Notes: generated by a model from the sequence alone, not told the origin. Shown: positions 1 to 9,320, numbered from the stretch's first letter. The stretch: 64,000 bases of DNA from Staphylococcus xylosus NJ (GCF_000338275.1 NZ_ANMR01000007.1:1-64000), one strand, 5' to 3'. Translations and numbers: made by a program.

Positions 1-38
1 TTCATTGTATTTTGTTTTAATCAAGAGTTAATTAAAAT

Positions 39-1100
39 TCATCTATTTTTAATTAGTTCTTTTTTCTTTTTATCTTGTGTTTTTGAAGATTTTCTACGCT
101 CACTATTTCCTACATCATCATTGATATCTTGCGTGATATTTTTATAATTTGCTTCATCAGCACATTTGAAATTAGAAGCCTGTACAATATATTTTGGTCG
201 TTGTTTCACTTCGTAATATATACGGCCGATATATTCACCGACAATCCCAATTGAAATGAGTTGGATGCCACCAAGTAATAATATAGCAGCAATTGTAGAG
301 AAATAACCAGGTGTTTCAACGCCTCTGATCATAATACCTACTGATATATAACCGATATATAACAAACTAATAAAGAATACCATTAGTCCGAGATAAATCA
401 TCGCACGTAAAGGTTTATTGTTGAATGAAATCAGACCGTCAATACCATAATTCAATAATTTACTAAATGACCATTTAGATTCCCCATCCTCACGCTCAAT
501 ATTTTCATAGGTAAAGACTTTGGTGTTATAGCCTATCCATTCGTATAAACCTTTAGAAAATCTATTATATTCATCTAATTGAGTCAAAGATTGTACTGCA
601 CGTTGGCTTAACAATCTAAAATCTCCGACGCCATCTTCTAATTTAATATCTTCTACAAAATGATTTATTAATTTATAATAAATTTTTGTCATCAATTTTC
701 TAGATTTATTTTCACCCGTTCTATCTCTTTTGGCTATAACTTGGTCATAACCATCCATATAACCTTCTATCATTTGAGGTATTAATTCAGGTGGATGTTG
801 CAAATCTGCATCAATCATAATTACGCCATCACAATTTTCACTATGTTGGTATCCGGCAATCATTGCTGACTCTTTGCCAAAATTACGACTAAAGGAGATA
901 AATTTAACATGTTCATCTTTCGTGGCCATATCTTGAATATAATTAATGGTCTTATCTTTACTTCCGTCATCTACAAATAATAAATCATAGTCATAATGAT
1001 GATTCTGACTATCTTTCGATAATATTTCAGTCAATCGTTCATACGTCTTTACTATTACTTCACCTTCATTATAACAAGGTACTATAACTCTTATTTGCAT
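39..1100 (-). CDS. csbB: CsbB/YkoT-like family 2 glycosyltransferase, membrane bound
   Basis: Family 2 (GtrB/CsbB-type) glycosyltransferase, 353 residues, expected to move a sugar from a nucleotide donor to undecaprenyl phosphate at the inner face of the membrane. Near the N-terminus are the PCYNEG start of the GT-A fold and DDGSKD; DADLQHPPE is the metal/donor-binding DXD region. Two hydrophobic segments lie at about residues 233-258 and 264-290, as in this family. The tail after residue 310 is very Lys/Arg-rich. The start follows GAAGGTG. In S. aureus, as I remember it, the orthologue sits next to sae, here outside the window. The exact sugar cannot be read from sequence. Confidence 0.82.
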   Translation of the reverse strand: MQIRVIVPCYNEGEVIVKTYERLTEILSKDSQNHHYDYDLLFVDDGSKDKTINYIQDMATKDEHVKFISFSRNFGKESAMIAGYQHSENCDGVIMIDADLQHPPELIPQMIEGYMDGYDQVIAKRDRTGENKSRKLMTKIYYKLINHFVEDIKLEDGVGDFRLLSQRAVQSLTQLDEYNRFSKGLYEWIGYNTKVFTYENIEREDGESKWSFSKLLNYGIDGLISFNNKPLRAMIYLGLMVFFISLLYIGYISVGIMIRGVETPGYFSTIAAILLLGGIQLISIGIVGEYIGRIYYEVKQRPKYIVQASNFKCADEANYKNITQDINDDVGNSERRKSSKTQDKKKKELIKNR

Positions 1101-1469
1101 ATATAAACACCTTCATTTCAATTACTTCAATTTTTACTTTATCAATTCCCACCATCATTATGCTATATAAATCATTTAGATTTACATAATCTTTATATAG
1201 CCTTAATACTAAATATTAAAACTTAACTTTTAAGCGAAGATTTTTAAAAATGAATTAATTTTAAGATTGTTTAAAAAAATACAAAATCATTCATCTATTG
1301 AATTTTTAATCAAAATGCTAATATTGACTGAAATATAAACTTATAAAAATTATAAATTGTTACTTTAAGTCTATCAATTATTTCCATTATTTGAAAATAA
1401 AAACCATCACCACAATAAAGAAGAGACTATCTATTCAGAAATTAATTGAACACATAGTCTCTTTCAAAG
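1101..1469. other. Intergenic stretch
   Basis: AT-rich, 369 bases. It holds the promoter region of the glycosyltransferase and, at its right end, the terminator of the aldo/keto reductase. I see no convincing ORF or RNA gene. Confidence 0.6.
1421..1463 (-). terminator. Terminator of aldo/keto reductase
   Basis: Perfect 10-bp arms AAGAGACTAT (1421-1430) and ATAGTCTCTT (1454-1463), just after the stop codon of the minus-strand gene. The U-tract is weak. Confidence 0.65.
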
Positions 1470-2309
1470 TTATTTTAATGTTCCTATACGAACCTTGTCA
1501 GGATCATTGCCTTGTCGCTCATCTTTATTTAAGCTATCAATTTCAGCAATATCAGTAAGTTCTAAATTAAAATCAAAGATATCATAATTTTCTTTAATAC
1601 GTTCAGGCGTCTTAGACTTTGGAATCACTAGTCTATTATGCGCTAGATGCCAACGTAGTACAATTTGAGCTGGTGTTTTATTATAGCGTTCAGCTAATTT
1701 TGTAATAACATCATATTCAAGCAATCCTCTATTTCTCATTAACGGCATCCAAGCAGTAACTGCAATATCATGGCTGTCACAATATTCTTGTAATGCTTGT
1801 TGATTGAAATTAGGGTGCACTTCTATCTGATTCACAGCAGGCACAACTTCAGTTGCTTCCATGAGCTTTTCTAAATGATGTTGGTTAAAATTACATACGC
1901 CAATGGCACGGATACGTCCCTCTTCATATAATTTCTCCATTGCTTTATAACTCTCAATAAACAACCCATCCGCTTCACATGGCCAATGTATTAAGAATAG
2001 ATCTAAGTAATCAGTGCCAAGGTTTTCAATAGATTTGGTAAAGAATTCAATCGTTTGATCATACCCTTGATAATCATTCCATAATTTAGAGGTAATAAAT
2101 AGATCTTCTCTAGGTACGTCTGATTTTTTCAATGCATTACCTAATGCAATTTCATTTTTATAGAAATAAGCTGTATCAAATGCACGGTATCCAACTTCTA
2201 ATGCTGCTGTCACAGCTTGTTCCATCTCTTCCTCTGTAATTTTATAAACACCTAAGCCCACTTTAGGCATTGGGTAACCATTATTTAAATAATATACGTC
2301 TTCTATCAT
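1470..2309 (-). CDS. Aldo/keto reductase (YtbE/DkgA type)
   Basis: NAD(P)H-dependent aldo/keto reductase of 279 residues, reducing aldehydes or ketones such as 2,5-diketogluconate or methylglyoxal; the substrate is not predictable. It shows the catalytic tetrad region: D in AFDTAYFYKNE (Asp, Tyr), K in FITSKLWN and H in FLIHWP. The C-terminal cofactor signature IPKSKTPERIKEN is complete. The ribosome-binding site AAGGGGA precedes the ATG. It is monocistronic, with its own terminator. A second, unrelated-branch reductase lies at 18062-18970. Confidence 0.9.
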   Translation of the reverse strand: MIEDVYYLNNGYPMPKVGLGVYKITEEEMEQAVTAALEVGYRAFDTAYFYKNEIALGNALKKSDVPREDLFITSKLWNDYQGYDQTIEFFTKSIENLGTDYLDLFLIHWPCEADGLFIESYKAMEKLYEEGRIRAIGVCNFNQHHLEKLMEATEVVPAVNQIEVHPNFNQQALQEYCDSHDIAVTAWMPLMRNRGLLEYDVITKLAERYNKTPAQIVLRWHLAHNRLVIPKSKTPERIKENYDIFDFNLELTDIAEIDSLNKDERQGNDPDKVRIGTLK

Positions 2310-2638
2310 TGTTAATCCCCTTTCTGATTACTTTATTTTTATAAGTAATGTCTTTATTTTAATACGTGTAGATATAAAAATATACTATCTCACACTTTTA
2401 TCTTTAACGAAGCATAACGCATTAGCCTTTTGAACGTGATTACTTACTGTATATTTAGTTCTTCTATTAATAAAAGTCTATTGAAATACGGAACTTCAAA
2501 AATTAACCAAAACACCTTCGATTAATCCATTTTTAGTTATATTATTAATACAAAAAATAGGAGAGAAATCATTTTATTAAAATTGATTTCTCTCCCACTT
2601 CATCATTAATGTTATGTCTCTACATTAATAGGTAAATT
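2310..2638. other. Intergenic stretch with the mpfA terminator
   Basis: Upstream region of the aldo/keto reductase plus the terminator of the CNNM-family gene. Nothing else seen. Confidence 0.6.
2560..2595 (-). terminator. Terminator of the CNNM-family gene
   Basis: 12-bp arms GGAGAGAAATCA (2560-2571) and TGATTTCTCTCC (2584-2595). On the minus strand the stem is followed by a U-rich tract (TATTTTTTG). Confidence 0.85.
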
Positions 2639-3988
2639 TTAGTTGTTTTCTTCTTCCTCGGCTTCTTCTTCTAGTGTTGGTCTATTTTTATGATATTCTA
2701 ATTCTAAAATAACAGTAATGATTTGATGGTTATCAATTTCAGAAATAACCCATCTATCATATTCAGTATCAACATAATCATTCTGTTGTAGATTCGTATT
2801 GTGTGCCTGTAACCAACCACCAATCGTATCAATGTCCTCTGAATCTTCAAATTCAATATCTAATTGATCTTGTAAATCATCTAATAATACACGACCATTG
2901 ATTTGATATCTACTGTCTGTTATTTTTACAATATCATTGACTTCATCATCATCGAATTCATCTCGAATTTCACCAACAATTTCTTCTAAAATATCTTCCA
3001 TTGTTAATATACCAGCTGTACCACCATATTCATCTATGATAAGAGAAATATGGACATGTTCTCTTTGCATACGAACTAGTGCATCGCTAATACGTGTTGT
3101 TTCTGAAATCATAGGTAAATCATGTACATAATTACTAACTTTCATTTGTTTACCTGAAGCGTATTCAGTTAAAAACTCTTTCACATTAATAAACCCTTTT
3201 ACATGGTCTTTATCGCCATCAGCTGTAATAGGATAACGAGTAAATTGATGTTTTTTGATTGTATCTAACAATTCATCCACGTTAAATGGTTCATTCATCG
3301 TTATCATTTGCGTACGCGGCACCATAATATCTTTAGCTTGTCTTTCATCAAATGAAAAGATATTTTGCATGTAAGCTAATTCGGTCTGATTAATCTCTCC
3401 ACCATTATAGCTATTGTTGATTATTATTTTTATTTCTTCTTCTGACATTGCGTCATTATTAGCATCGGGATCAACACCAAACATACGAATAATCATTCTC
3501 GCTGAACCATTCATTAACCAAATCAGTGGCTTCATAATTACACCAAAATAGAACAATGGTCTTGAATAGACCAATGCTAATTTTTCAGTATGTTGTATTG
3601 CTAACGTTTTAGGTGCTAATTCACCGAGTACTACATGTAAATAAGTTACAATTATAAATGAGACAATAAATGATATTGTTGTCGTTAACGGGTCTGGCAA
3701 GTGGAGCGCTTCGAATAACGGGTGTAATAGTTTATTAAAAGTCGGTTCACCTAACCAACCTAATCCTAAAGATGTTACAGTGATACCGAGCTGACACGCA
3801 GATAAATAATAATCCAGATTTTTAATCATTTTTTTAACTACACGTGCACTGCCATTACCTTCCGATGCAAGTTGATCAATTCTAGAACTGCGGACTTTCA
3901 CCAAAGCGAATTCCGAGCCTACGAATACCGTTGTTAATGCTATTAAAAGAAAAAATATTACTAAATTCATTATGGTCACAGTTTCCAA
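2639..3988 (-). CDS. mpfA: CNNM/CorC-type membrane protein (MpfA-like)
   Basis: Hemolysin-C/CNNM family, 449 residues; members act in divalent cation (magnesium) export or homeostasis. N-terminal DUF21 membrane domain with about four segments in residues 1-190 and motif VGSEFALVK, then two CBS domains (about 205-335, including DERQAKDIMVPR), then a C-terminal CorC_HlyC domain ending in an acidic tail (EEEAEEEE). The first possible start is TTG at 3988; ATG at 3970 is the alternative. The Shine-Dalgarno GGAGGTGA (4011-4018) is far from TTG unless the small hairpin at 3995-4008 folds between them. S. aureus MpfA is the expected orthologue. For its unusual leader see 3989-4143. Confidence 0.88.
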   Translation of the reverse strand: METVTIMNLVIFFLLIALTTVFVGSEFALVKVRSSRIDQLASEGNGSARVVKKMIKNLDYYLSACQLGITVTSLGLGWLGEPTFNKLLHPLFEALHLPDPLTTTISFIVSFIIVTYLHVVLGELAPKTLAIQHTEKLALVYSRPLFYFGVIMKPLIWLMNGSARMIIRMFGVDPDANNDAMSEEEIKIIINNSYNGGEINQTELAYMQNIFSFDERQAKDIMVPRTQMITMNEPFNVDELLDTIKKHQFTRYPITADGDKDHVKGFINVKEFLTEYASGKQMKVSNYVHDLPMISETTRISDALVRMQREHVHISLIIDEYGGTAGILTMEDILEEIVGEIRDEFDDDEVNDIVKITDSRYQINGRVLLDDLQDQLDIEFEDSEDIDTIGGWLQAHNTNLQQNDYVDTEYDRWVISEIDNHQIITVILELEYHKNRPTLEEEAEEEENN

Positions 3989-4143
3989 TTAGTTCCCTAT
4001 TTCTAGGGATTCACCTCCAAAATATCGTGTCACAATAGGTGACCGAACATAAGTATTTATATTATTAATGATTACTTTTTGACTTACTACATCCTTCCCA
4101 TTGTGACACCTCCCTAAAAATACGCATTTCTTTTATCTTATCA
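3989..4143 (-). promoter_or_regulatory. Structured mpfA leader with candidate attenuation helices
   Basis: An extended -10 (TGA-TAAGAT; -10 at 4135-4140) predicts a leader of about 140 nt. GTGTCACAATGGG (4097-4109) can pair with CCTATTGTGACAC (4027-4039): 13 pairs with one G-U. That helix overlaps the start of a five-codon ORF. The segment TCACCT (4037-4042) can instead pair with AGGTGA (4011-4016) in the mpfA Shine-Dalgarno. A CCCTA-GAAA... type hairpin (3995-4008) lies between Shine-Dalgarno and start. Pairings are seen; the switch is inferred. Confidence 0.5.
4087..4101 (-). CDS. Five-codon leader ORF (MGRM-stop) upstream of mpfA
   Basis: ATG GGA AGG ATG TAG, preceded five bases upstream by a near-perfect Shine-Dalgarno AGGGAGGTG (4107-4115) and sitting about 12 nt after the predicted transcription start. 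Such a strong ribosome site in front of four sense codons suggests a translated leader that controls folding of the mpfA ribosome-binding region. No experimental support is visible from sequence; it could be fortuitous. Confidence 0.4.
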   Translation of the reverse strand: MGRM

Positions 4144-4257
4144 CAAAATGAACATTTCTTGTAATTTTTACAATCAATAATTTCTTTAAGTCAATTCATT
4201 ATTGAAACGTAAATCAGTGTTAAAGTCAATTTAAAAAAATATTTTTAACTTTAGTAA

Positions 4258-5418
4258 TTATGAGTTGAAGTTGTGAACTTTACCTGATTTAATAGTTGTT
4301 AAAACTTGAATATCATTATCAACAACTACAATATCTGCGTCTTTCCCTACGGCTATACTTCCTTTGTCACCTTCAATCTTCAATGCAATTGCTTGGTTTA
4401 AACTTGTAACACGCCACAAGTCATCTAATGACGCTCCTGTAAATTCAATTAGGTTCTTTAAGCCTTCATTCATTTTCAAGATACTGCCTGCAAGAGCACC
4501 AGATGCCAGTCTCGCTTCTGAACCTTTAACTACAACATTCTGTCCACCTAGATCATATTCACCGTCTGGCATACCTTTTGCTCTCATAGCATCAGTGATC
4601 AAAAAGAAACGTTTATTCCCTTTTTGTTTATATGCAACCTTTACAGATGCAGGATGTGAATGAATGCCATCAACAATTGATTCCGTACTAAGCCCATCGT
4701 TAACCCAAGCAGCACCAGATAAACCTGGGTTTCTATGTTCGAATGCTGTACCGGCATTATAAAGATGTGTCACATGCTTCGCGCCATGCGCTACCGCTTC
4801 ATTAACTTCATCAAATGTTGCCACTGTATGACCAATAGAAAAATTAATTTGATCATGTAATGTTGATAAGGTTTCATCTGCACCTTCTACTTCTGGTGCA
4901 AAAGTCATTACTTTTATTTGATTGTTAGCAATTTCTTGAAATTGTTGTACCTTTTCAACTGAAGGACGTTGAACGTAGGCTGGATTTTGAGCACCTACTT
5001 TATACTCAGATATAAATGGTCCTTCTAAATGTATTCCTACAATACTAGCTGCATTTAGTGAATCTTGGTGTTCTTGATAGTTCACAATATTCTTTAAAGC
5101 TTTGATAATATTTTCATCAGACTGCGTCATTGTTGTAGCCAAGAAACTCGTTGTACCTTCCGATAATAATGATTCTGACAAATGTTTTAAACCTTCAAAT
5201 GAAGCGTCCATAGCGTCTTCGCCATAGCCACCATGCATATGTATATCAATAAAACCGGGTAACACATGTTGCCCTTTTACATCTATGGTTGTTAAGCCTC
5301 CTTGATATTCACCTTCGGCAATTTGCACAATTTTGCCATCTTCAATCAAAATGTGGCCTTGTTCTATCGTTTCGTTTTCAGTATAAATGCGTCCATTTGC
5401 AATAACATATTTATTCAT
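4258..5418 (-). CDS. nagA: N-acetylglucosamine-6-phosphate deacetylase
   Basis: Cytoplasmic amidohydrolase (386 residues) converting GlcNAc-6-phosphate to glucosamine-6-phosphate and acetate in amino-sugar use and wall recycling. The metal site starts with PGFIDIHMHGGYG; further ligands are in HLEGPF (Glu), SIGHTVA and VTHLYNAG (His). The catalytic Asp is in FFLITDAMRA. Length is typical and the start follows AAGGTAG. nagB is not adjacent. Next gene upstream is the fru operon, separated by a terminator, so nagA is transcribed alone. Confidence 0.95.
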   Translation of the reverse strand: MNKYVIANGRIYTENETIEQGHILIEDGKIVQIAEGEYQGGLTTIDVKGQHVLPGFIDIHMHGGYGEDAMDASFEGLKHLSESLLSEGTTSFLATTMTQSDENIIKALKNIVNYQEHQDSLNAASIVGIHLEGPFISEYKVGAQNPAYVQRPSVEKVQQFQEIANNQIKVMTFAPEVEGADETLSTLHDQINFSIGHTVATFDEVNEAVAHGAKHVTHLYNAGTAFEHRNPGLSGAAWVNDGLSTESIVDGIHSHPASVKVAYKQKGNKRFFLITDAMRAKGMPDGEYDLGGQNVVVKGSEARLASGALAGSILKMNEGLKNLIEFTGASLDDLWRVTSLNQAIALKIEGDKGSIAVGKDADIVVVDNDIQVLTTIKSGKVHNFNS

Positions 5419-5536
5419 TTTTCTACCTTCTTTACGCTAATTTAATCTATTTTATTTACCTGACACTTTATTAATATTTTACCAAATTCAAACACTTAAT
5501 TATATTCAAAACTTTTTACTTCTAGTCATATAATAT

Positions 5537-5582
5537 AAAAAGCCAGAAAATGAACTCAATTAGATGAGCTTTTCTGGCTTTT
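5537..5582 (-). terminator. Terminator of the fru operon
   Basis: AAAAGCCAGAAAA (within 5537-5550) pairs with TTTTCTGGCTTTT (5570-5582), 25 bases after the fruA stop, with U-rich sequence on the minus strand. Confidence 0.85.
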
Positions 5583-5606
5583 CTTAATTGCTATATAGCA
5601 TATATT

Positions 5607-7556
5607 TTAATCATTCATAGCTTCAGAAGTATGAATTTCGTCTTGTGTTAACTTAGGCTTTAATAAACCGTAGATAATTGCTGCAACTAATGAGCCGATA
5701 ATAATTGCAATTAATGATTGAAGTACATGACCAAAGTCTGTACCTAATATAACAATGATACCACCATGTGGTGCTTGAATTGCAGAACCAAGTCCTAACG
5801 CAATAGCTCCAGCCACACCAGATCCAACCATCATTGAAGGTATAACTCGAATTGGGTCAGCAGCTGCAAATGGAATAGCACCTTCTGTTATAAATGATAA
5901 GCCCATGATGTAGTTCGGTAGTACAGAACCTTTTTGTTCTTTTGTGAATTTCTTACGGAATATTAGCATTGCTGTTGCAATAGCAATTGGAGGAACCATA
6001 CCACCAATCATTGCTGCCGTAATCGGAGCAGCATTGCCACTTGTTAACGCTGCTACAGAGAATACATAAGCAGCCTTATTAAACGGACCACCCATGTCAA
6101 TGGCCATCATTGCACCAACAACTAAACCAAGTAACATTATATTTGTACCTGATAAACTTTCTAATCCGTTCAATAATGTATTATTCAGCCATGATGCTGG
6201 TGGATTAATGACATAAATCATTAATAATCCTGTGACCGTAACTGAAAGTACTGGGAAAATAAGAGTTGGTTTTAAACCTTCTAATGATTGAGGCATACCT
6301 GAGCATAATTTTTTAATACCTAATGTTAAGTAACCTGCTAAGAAACCTGCAAGAATACCACCAATAAATCCTGAATCACCTGTGCTTGCTAAGACGCCAC
6401 CGACAAGACCTGCTGCAAATCCTGGTTTATCTGCAATACTGCGGGCAATATAACCAGCAAGTATCGGAATAATTAACATGAATGCACTCTTATTACCTAT
6501 ATTCCATAATTGTTCAGCAAAAGCATTATATTCTGAACTTTTTGGGTCAAAAGAGTTAGCACCAAATAAGAACGCAATTGCCATCAAAATACCGCCAGCA
6601 ATAACAAGCGGTAACATATTAGATACACCGTTCATTAAATGTTTGTATATTGTTTTACCGACACCTTGTTTTTCATTGCTTGTTGATTGACCACTCGCCT
6701 TATTGCCACTACGTGCTACAAATGGTTTACGAGATGTATCTTGTGCCAAGTTAATTAATTCTTCTGGTCGTTTTATACCATCTGCAACCGGTACTTCAAC
6801 GACATTTTTACCATCAAAACGATCTGTCTCAACATGTACATCAGCGGCTACAATAATACCTGATGCACGTTGAATATCTTCGTCTGTAAGATGATTTTTT
6901 ATGCCGCCGGATCCATTTGTTTCAACTTTAATTTTAACGTTCATTTTCTCAGCTTGTTTTTTCAAAGCGTCACGTGCCATATAAGTATGAGCAATACCTG
7001 TTGGACATGCTGTTACTGCTAAAACGTATGGTTCATTTGAATTTTCATTATCTGTGGCAACACCTTGAGTCGCTTCTTCAGTTGCTTCTTCTTCAGTTGC
7101 TTCATCATCTGCCTGATCTATAATTTGTAATACTTCTTCAGGTGAATTGGCATGAAGTAATGATTCACGAACTTTTTCATCCATCAGAATACCAGACAAT
7201 TTAGCTAATGCATCTAAGTGTGTTTGTGCTCCACCTTCAGGGGCAGCAATCATAAAGAATAAATGTGCTGGTTGCATATCTAAACTCTGATAATCTACAC
7301 CTGCTTTTGATTTCCCAAAAGCAATCGCTGGTGTTGTAACTGCTGAAACCTTAGCATGAGGTATAGCTATGCCTTCACCAATACCTGTTGTACTTTGAGA
7401 TTCACGATTATGGATTGCTTCTTTAAAAGATGTCACATCATTTAGTTTTCCAGCTTTATCTAATTGATTAACTAGTTCGTCAATGACACCATTCTTTTCT
7501 GTTGAAGAAAGATCCATTGCAATTGTATCTTTTGTTAATAATTCGGTAATTCTCAT
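5607..7556 (-). CDS. fruA: PTS fructose transporter, EIIABC
   Basis: Fructose permease/kinase of the phosphotransferase system (649 residues), making fructose-1-phosphate. EIIA domain at about 1-145 with the phospho-His in IAIPHAKV; acidic linker rich in Glu/Thr (about 148-172); EIIB at about 175-275 with the phospho-Cys in VTACPTGIAHTYMA; EIIC membrane domain from about 300, ending near 640. I place the start at ATG 7556 (MRITELL), eight bases after CGGGAG; an earlier in-frame GTG at 7565 lacks a site. It overlaps or abuts fruK, so translation is probably coupled. Confidence 0.95.
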   Translation of the reverse strand: MRITELLTKDTIAMDLSSTEKNGVIDELVNQLDKAGKLNDVTSFKEAIHNRESQSTTGIGEGIAIPHAKVSAVTTPAIAFGKSKAGVDYQSLDMQPAHLFFMIAAPEGGAQTHLDALAKLSGILMDEKVRESLLHANSPEEVLQIIDQADDEATEEEATEEATQGVATDNENSNEPYVLAVTACPTGIAHTYMARDALKKQAEKMNVKIKVETNGSGGIKNHLTDEDIQRASGIIVAADVHVETDRFDGKNVVEVPVADGIKRPEELINLAQDTSRKPFVARSGNKASGQSTSNEKQGVGKTIYKHLMNGVSNMLPLVIAGGILMAIAFLFGANSFDPKSSEYNAFAEQLWNIGNKSAFMLIIPILAGYIARSIADKPGFAAGLVGGVLASTGDSGFIGGILAGFLAGYLTLGIKKLCSGMPQSLEGLKPTLIFPVLSVTVTGLLMIYVINPPASWLNNTLLNGLESLSGTNIMLLGLVVGAMMAIDMGGPFNKAAYVFSVAALTSGNAAPITAAMIGGMVPPIAIATAMLIFRKKFTKEQKGSVLPNYIMGLSFITEGAIPFAAADPIRVIPSMMVGSGVAGAIALGLGSAIQAPHGGIIVILGTDFGHVLQSLIAIIIGSLVAAIIYGLLKPKLTQDEIHTSEAMND

Positions 7557-7557
7557 A

Positions 7558-8481
7558 TTATTCACTCCCGTCTAGTGTCGTAATCACAACTTGTGTTTTA
7601 ATGTCTTCAATTGCAGTTTTCGTAGCTAAATCATCATTAAATGCTGTAGCAGTACCTGCCGACACAGCTTGTTTAAATGCTTCTTCAATCGTCAGACCTG
7701 CTTCTAAACCTGCAACCATGCCTGCTACTGTACTATCTCCAGAGCCAACAGTATTTACAACATGACCATTTGGTACACTTGCTTTATAACTGTATTGTTC
7801 ATCGACATATACAGCTCCTTCTCCTCCCAATGAGATAATTACAGATTTAGCACCTTTTGCTAAAATTTCACGTGCAAATTGAATTACTTTTTGATCAGAA
7901 TCAATTGTAGTATTAAACATCACTTCTAATTCATCTTTATTAGGTTTAATAAATAACGGATTATATTTTAATACAGATTCAACTAAATCTTTTTCAGCAT
8001 CTACTACTAATTGTGCACCTGTTGCTTTTGTAATCTTACCTATTTGTTCATACGCATCATTAGGAACACTTTTAGGAATACTACCAGCGACAATCACTGT
8101 GTCTTTCTCAGTTGTATCTTTAATTTGCGATAATAATGTTTCAAACTGCACATTCGAAATTTGTGGACCAGGCGCATTAATTTCAGTTTCTTCACCCGTT
8201 TTTAATTTAACGTTAATTCTAGTATCCTCATCTACTTGAACAAAATCAGTAAAAATATTTGCTTTTGTTAAAGTATCTACAATAAATTGTCCTGGAAAGC
8301 CTCCTGCAAAACCAAGTGCAGTAGATTGTACTCCTAACGTTTTTAATACTCTGGAAACATTAATACCTTTGCCACCTGCAAATTTATATGTTTCTGTGCC
8401 ACGATTTAACCCATTAAGTTCAAAGTCACTCGCAAACATAATGTAGTCAATAGAAGGATTAAATGTAACTGTATAAATCAT
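7558..8481 (-). CDS. fruK: 1-phosphofructokinase
   Basis: PfkB-family kinase (307 residues) phosphorylating fructose-1-phosphate, supplied by FruA, to fructose-1,6-bisphosphate. Signatures: N-terminal FNPSIDYI, FAGGKGINVSRVL (PfkB signature 1) and VNTVGSGDSTVAG (signature 2; the Asp in GSGDS is the catalytic base). Its ATG overlaps the fruR stop by four bases (ATGA). Tagatose-6-phosphate kinases are the nearest alternative, but fruA next door settles it. The symbol fruB is also used in staphylococci. Confidence 0.93.
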   Translation of the reverse strand: MIYTVTFNPSIDYIMFASDFELNGLNRGTETYKFAGGKGINVSRVLKTLGVQSTALGFAGGFPGQFIVDTLTKANIFTDFVQVDEDTRINVKLKTGEETEINAPGPQISNVQFETLLSQIKDTTEKDTVIVAGSIPKSVPNDAYEQIGKITKATGAQLVVDAEKDLVESVLKYNPLFIKPNKDELEVMFNTTIDSDQKVIQFAREILAKGAKSVIISLGGEGAVYVDEQYSYKASVPNGHVVNTVGSGDSTVAGMVAGLEAGLTIEEAFKQAVSAGTATAFNDDLATKTAIEDIKTQVVITTLDGSE

Positions 8482-9236
8482 AATGTTCCTCCAATAAAAT
8501 TATATTTTTCAGCAAATAATCTAAAATATTTATTTGTCATTGCCTTCTTAGAAGTAATAAGTGATACATTAGCTTCTAATGGGACATGAGCAAAATAAAC
8601 TTTTTCATATTTAGCATGGTCGATTAATACATAAACTTGTGTTCCTAATTCCATGGCATGATGTTTGATGATTGCTTCTTGTTCATCAGGTGTTGTTAAA
8701 CCATATTTTAAATCAATACCATTCATTCCCAAAAATACTTTGTCAAAGCGATAACGCTTTAATGTTTCTAAGGCACTCGCACCAACTGTAGCAAATGTAG
8801 TGGATTTAACTTCCCCACCAATTATCAAAGTTCTAACCCCATATTTAAGGAGCTCTTCAACATGCGTTAGACCATTAGTCACTACGATTATGTCACTTGC
8901 TTTAATAAAAGGAATCATTTCAAGTGTAGTAGATCCTGCGTCCAAAAACACACAGTCACAGTCTTCAATTTGGCTCGCAGCGATTCTGCCAATTTCTTGT
9001 TTTTCTTTTAAATTAGTACCCCGTTTATCTGCCAAATTAGGCTCTAACACTGATGATTGATTGAGTGTCGCGCCCCCATGCAATCGTTTTAATTTCCCAA
9101 AATTTTGTAGCTTTGATAAATCACGGCGAATTGTCGAGGCACTACAGCCAGTGCGATCTATTAATTCTTGTAATGTTAAAAAATCTTTTTTTGACAATTC
9201 AGTCAAAATTAACTCGTGGCGCTTTTCCGTTATCAT
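8478..9236 (-). CDS. fruR: DeoR-family repressor of the fructose operon
   Basis: DeoR-type regulator (252 residues). The N-terminal helix-turn-helix is at about 6-57 (LTLQELIDRTGCSASTIRRDL), followed by the C-terminal sugar-phosphate sensor with FLDAGSTTLEMIPF and the conserved FLGMNGID and VLIDHAKY motifs. It is first gene of fruR-fruK-fruA and presumably senses fructose-1-phosphate. The start follows GAGGTGA. Direct repeats at 9297-9320 are its likely operator. Confidence 0.92.
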   Translation of the reverse strand: MITEKRHELILTELSKKDFLTLQELIDRTGCSASTIRRDLSKLQNFGKLKRLHGGATLNQSSVLEPNLADKRGTNLKEKQEIGRIAASQIEDCDCVFLDAGSTTLEMIPFIKASDIIVVTNGLTHVEELLKYGVRTLIIGGEVKSTTFATVGASALETLKRYRFDKVFLGMNGIDLKYGLTTPDEQEAIIKHHAMELGTQVYVLIDHAKYEKVYFAHVPLEANVSLITSKKAMTNKYFRLFAEKYNFIGGTL

Positions 9237-9258
9237 AGCTTCACCTCAGCTCATTGTC

Positions 9259-9287
9259 ATTATAATGTTTCCGCTTTCTTTTTTCAA
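9259..9287 (-). promoter_or_regulatory. fru operon promoter with embedded cre site
   Basis: -10 TATAAT (9259-9264), 17-bp spacer, -35 TTGAAA (9282-9287). The spacer contains AAGAAAGCGGAAACAT (9265-9280), which fits the CcpA consensus WTGNNARCGNWWWCAW at all but one position. A site between -35 and -10 would let CcpA block the promoter during growth on preferred sugars. Confidence 0.75.
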
Positions 9288-9296
9288 TCATTTTTT

Positions 9297-9320
9297 GTCA
9301 AAAACAGTCAAAAACAGTCA
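9297..9320. repeat. FruR operator candidate: three direct repeats, 10-bp period
   Basis: GTCA recurs at 9297, 9307 and 9317 inside GTCAAAAACA units, exactly one helical turn apart, directly upstream of the fru -35 box. Direct repeats are usual for DeoR-family operators. Assignment to FruR is inferred from position. Confidence 0.6.
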
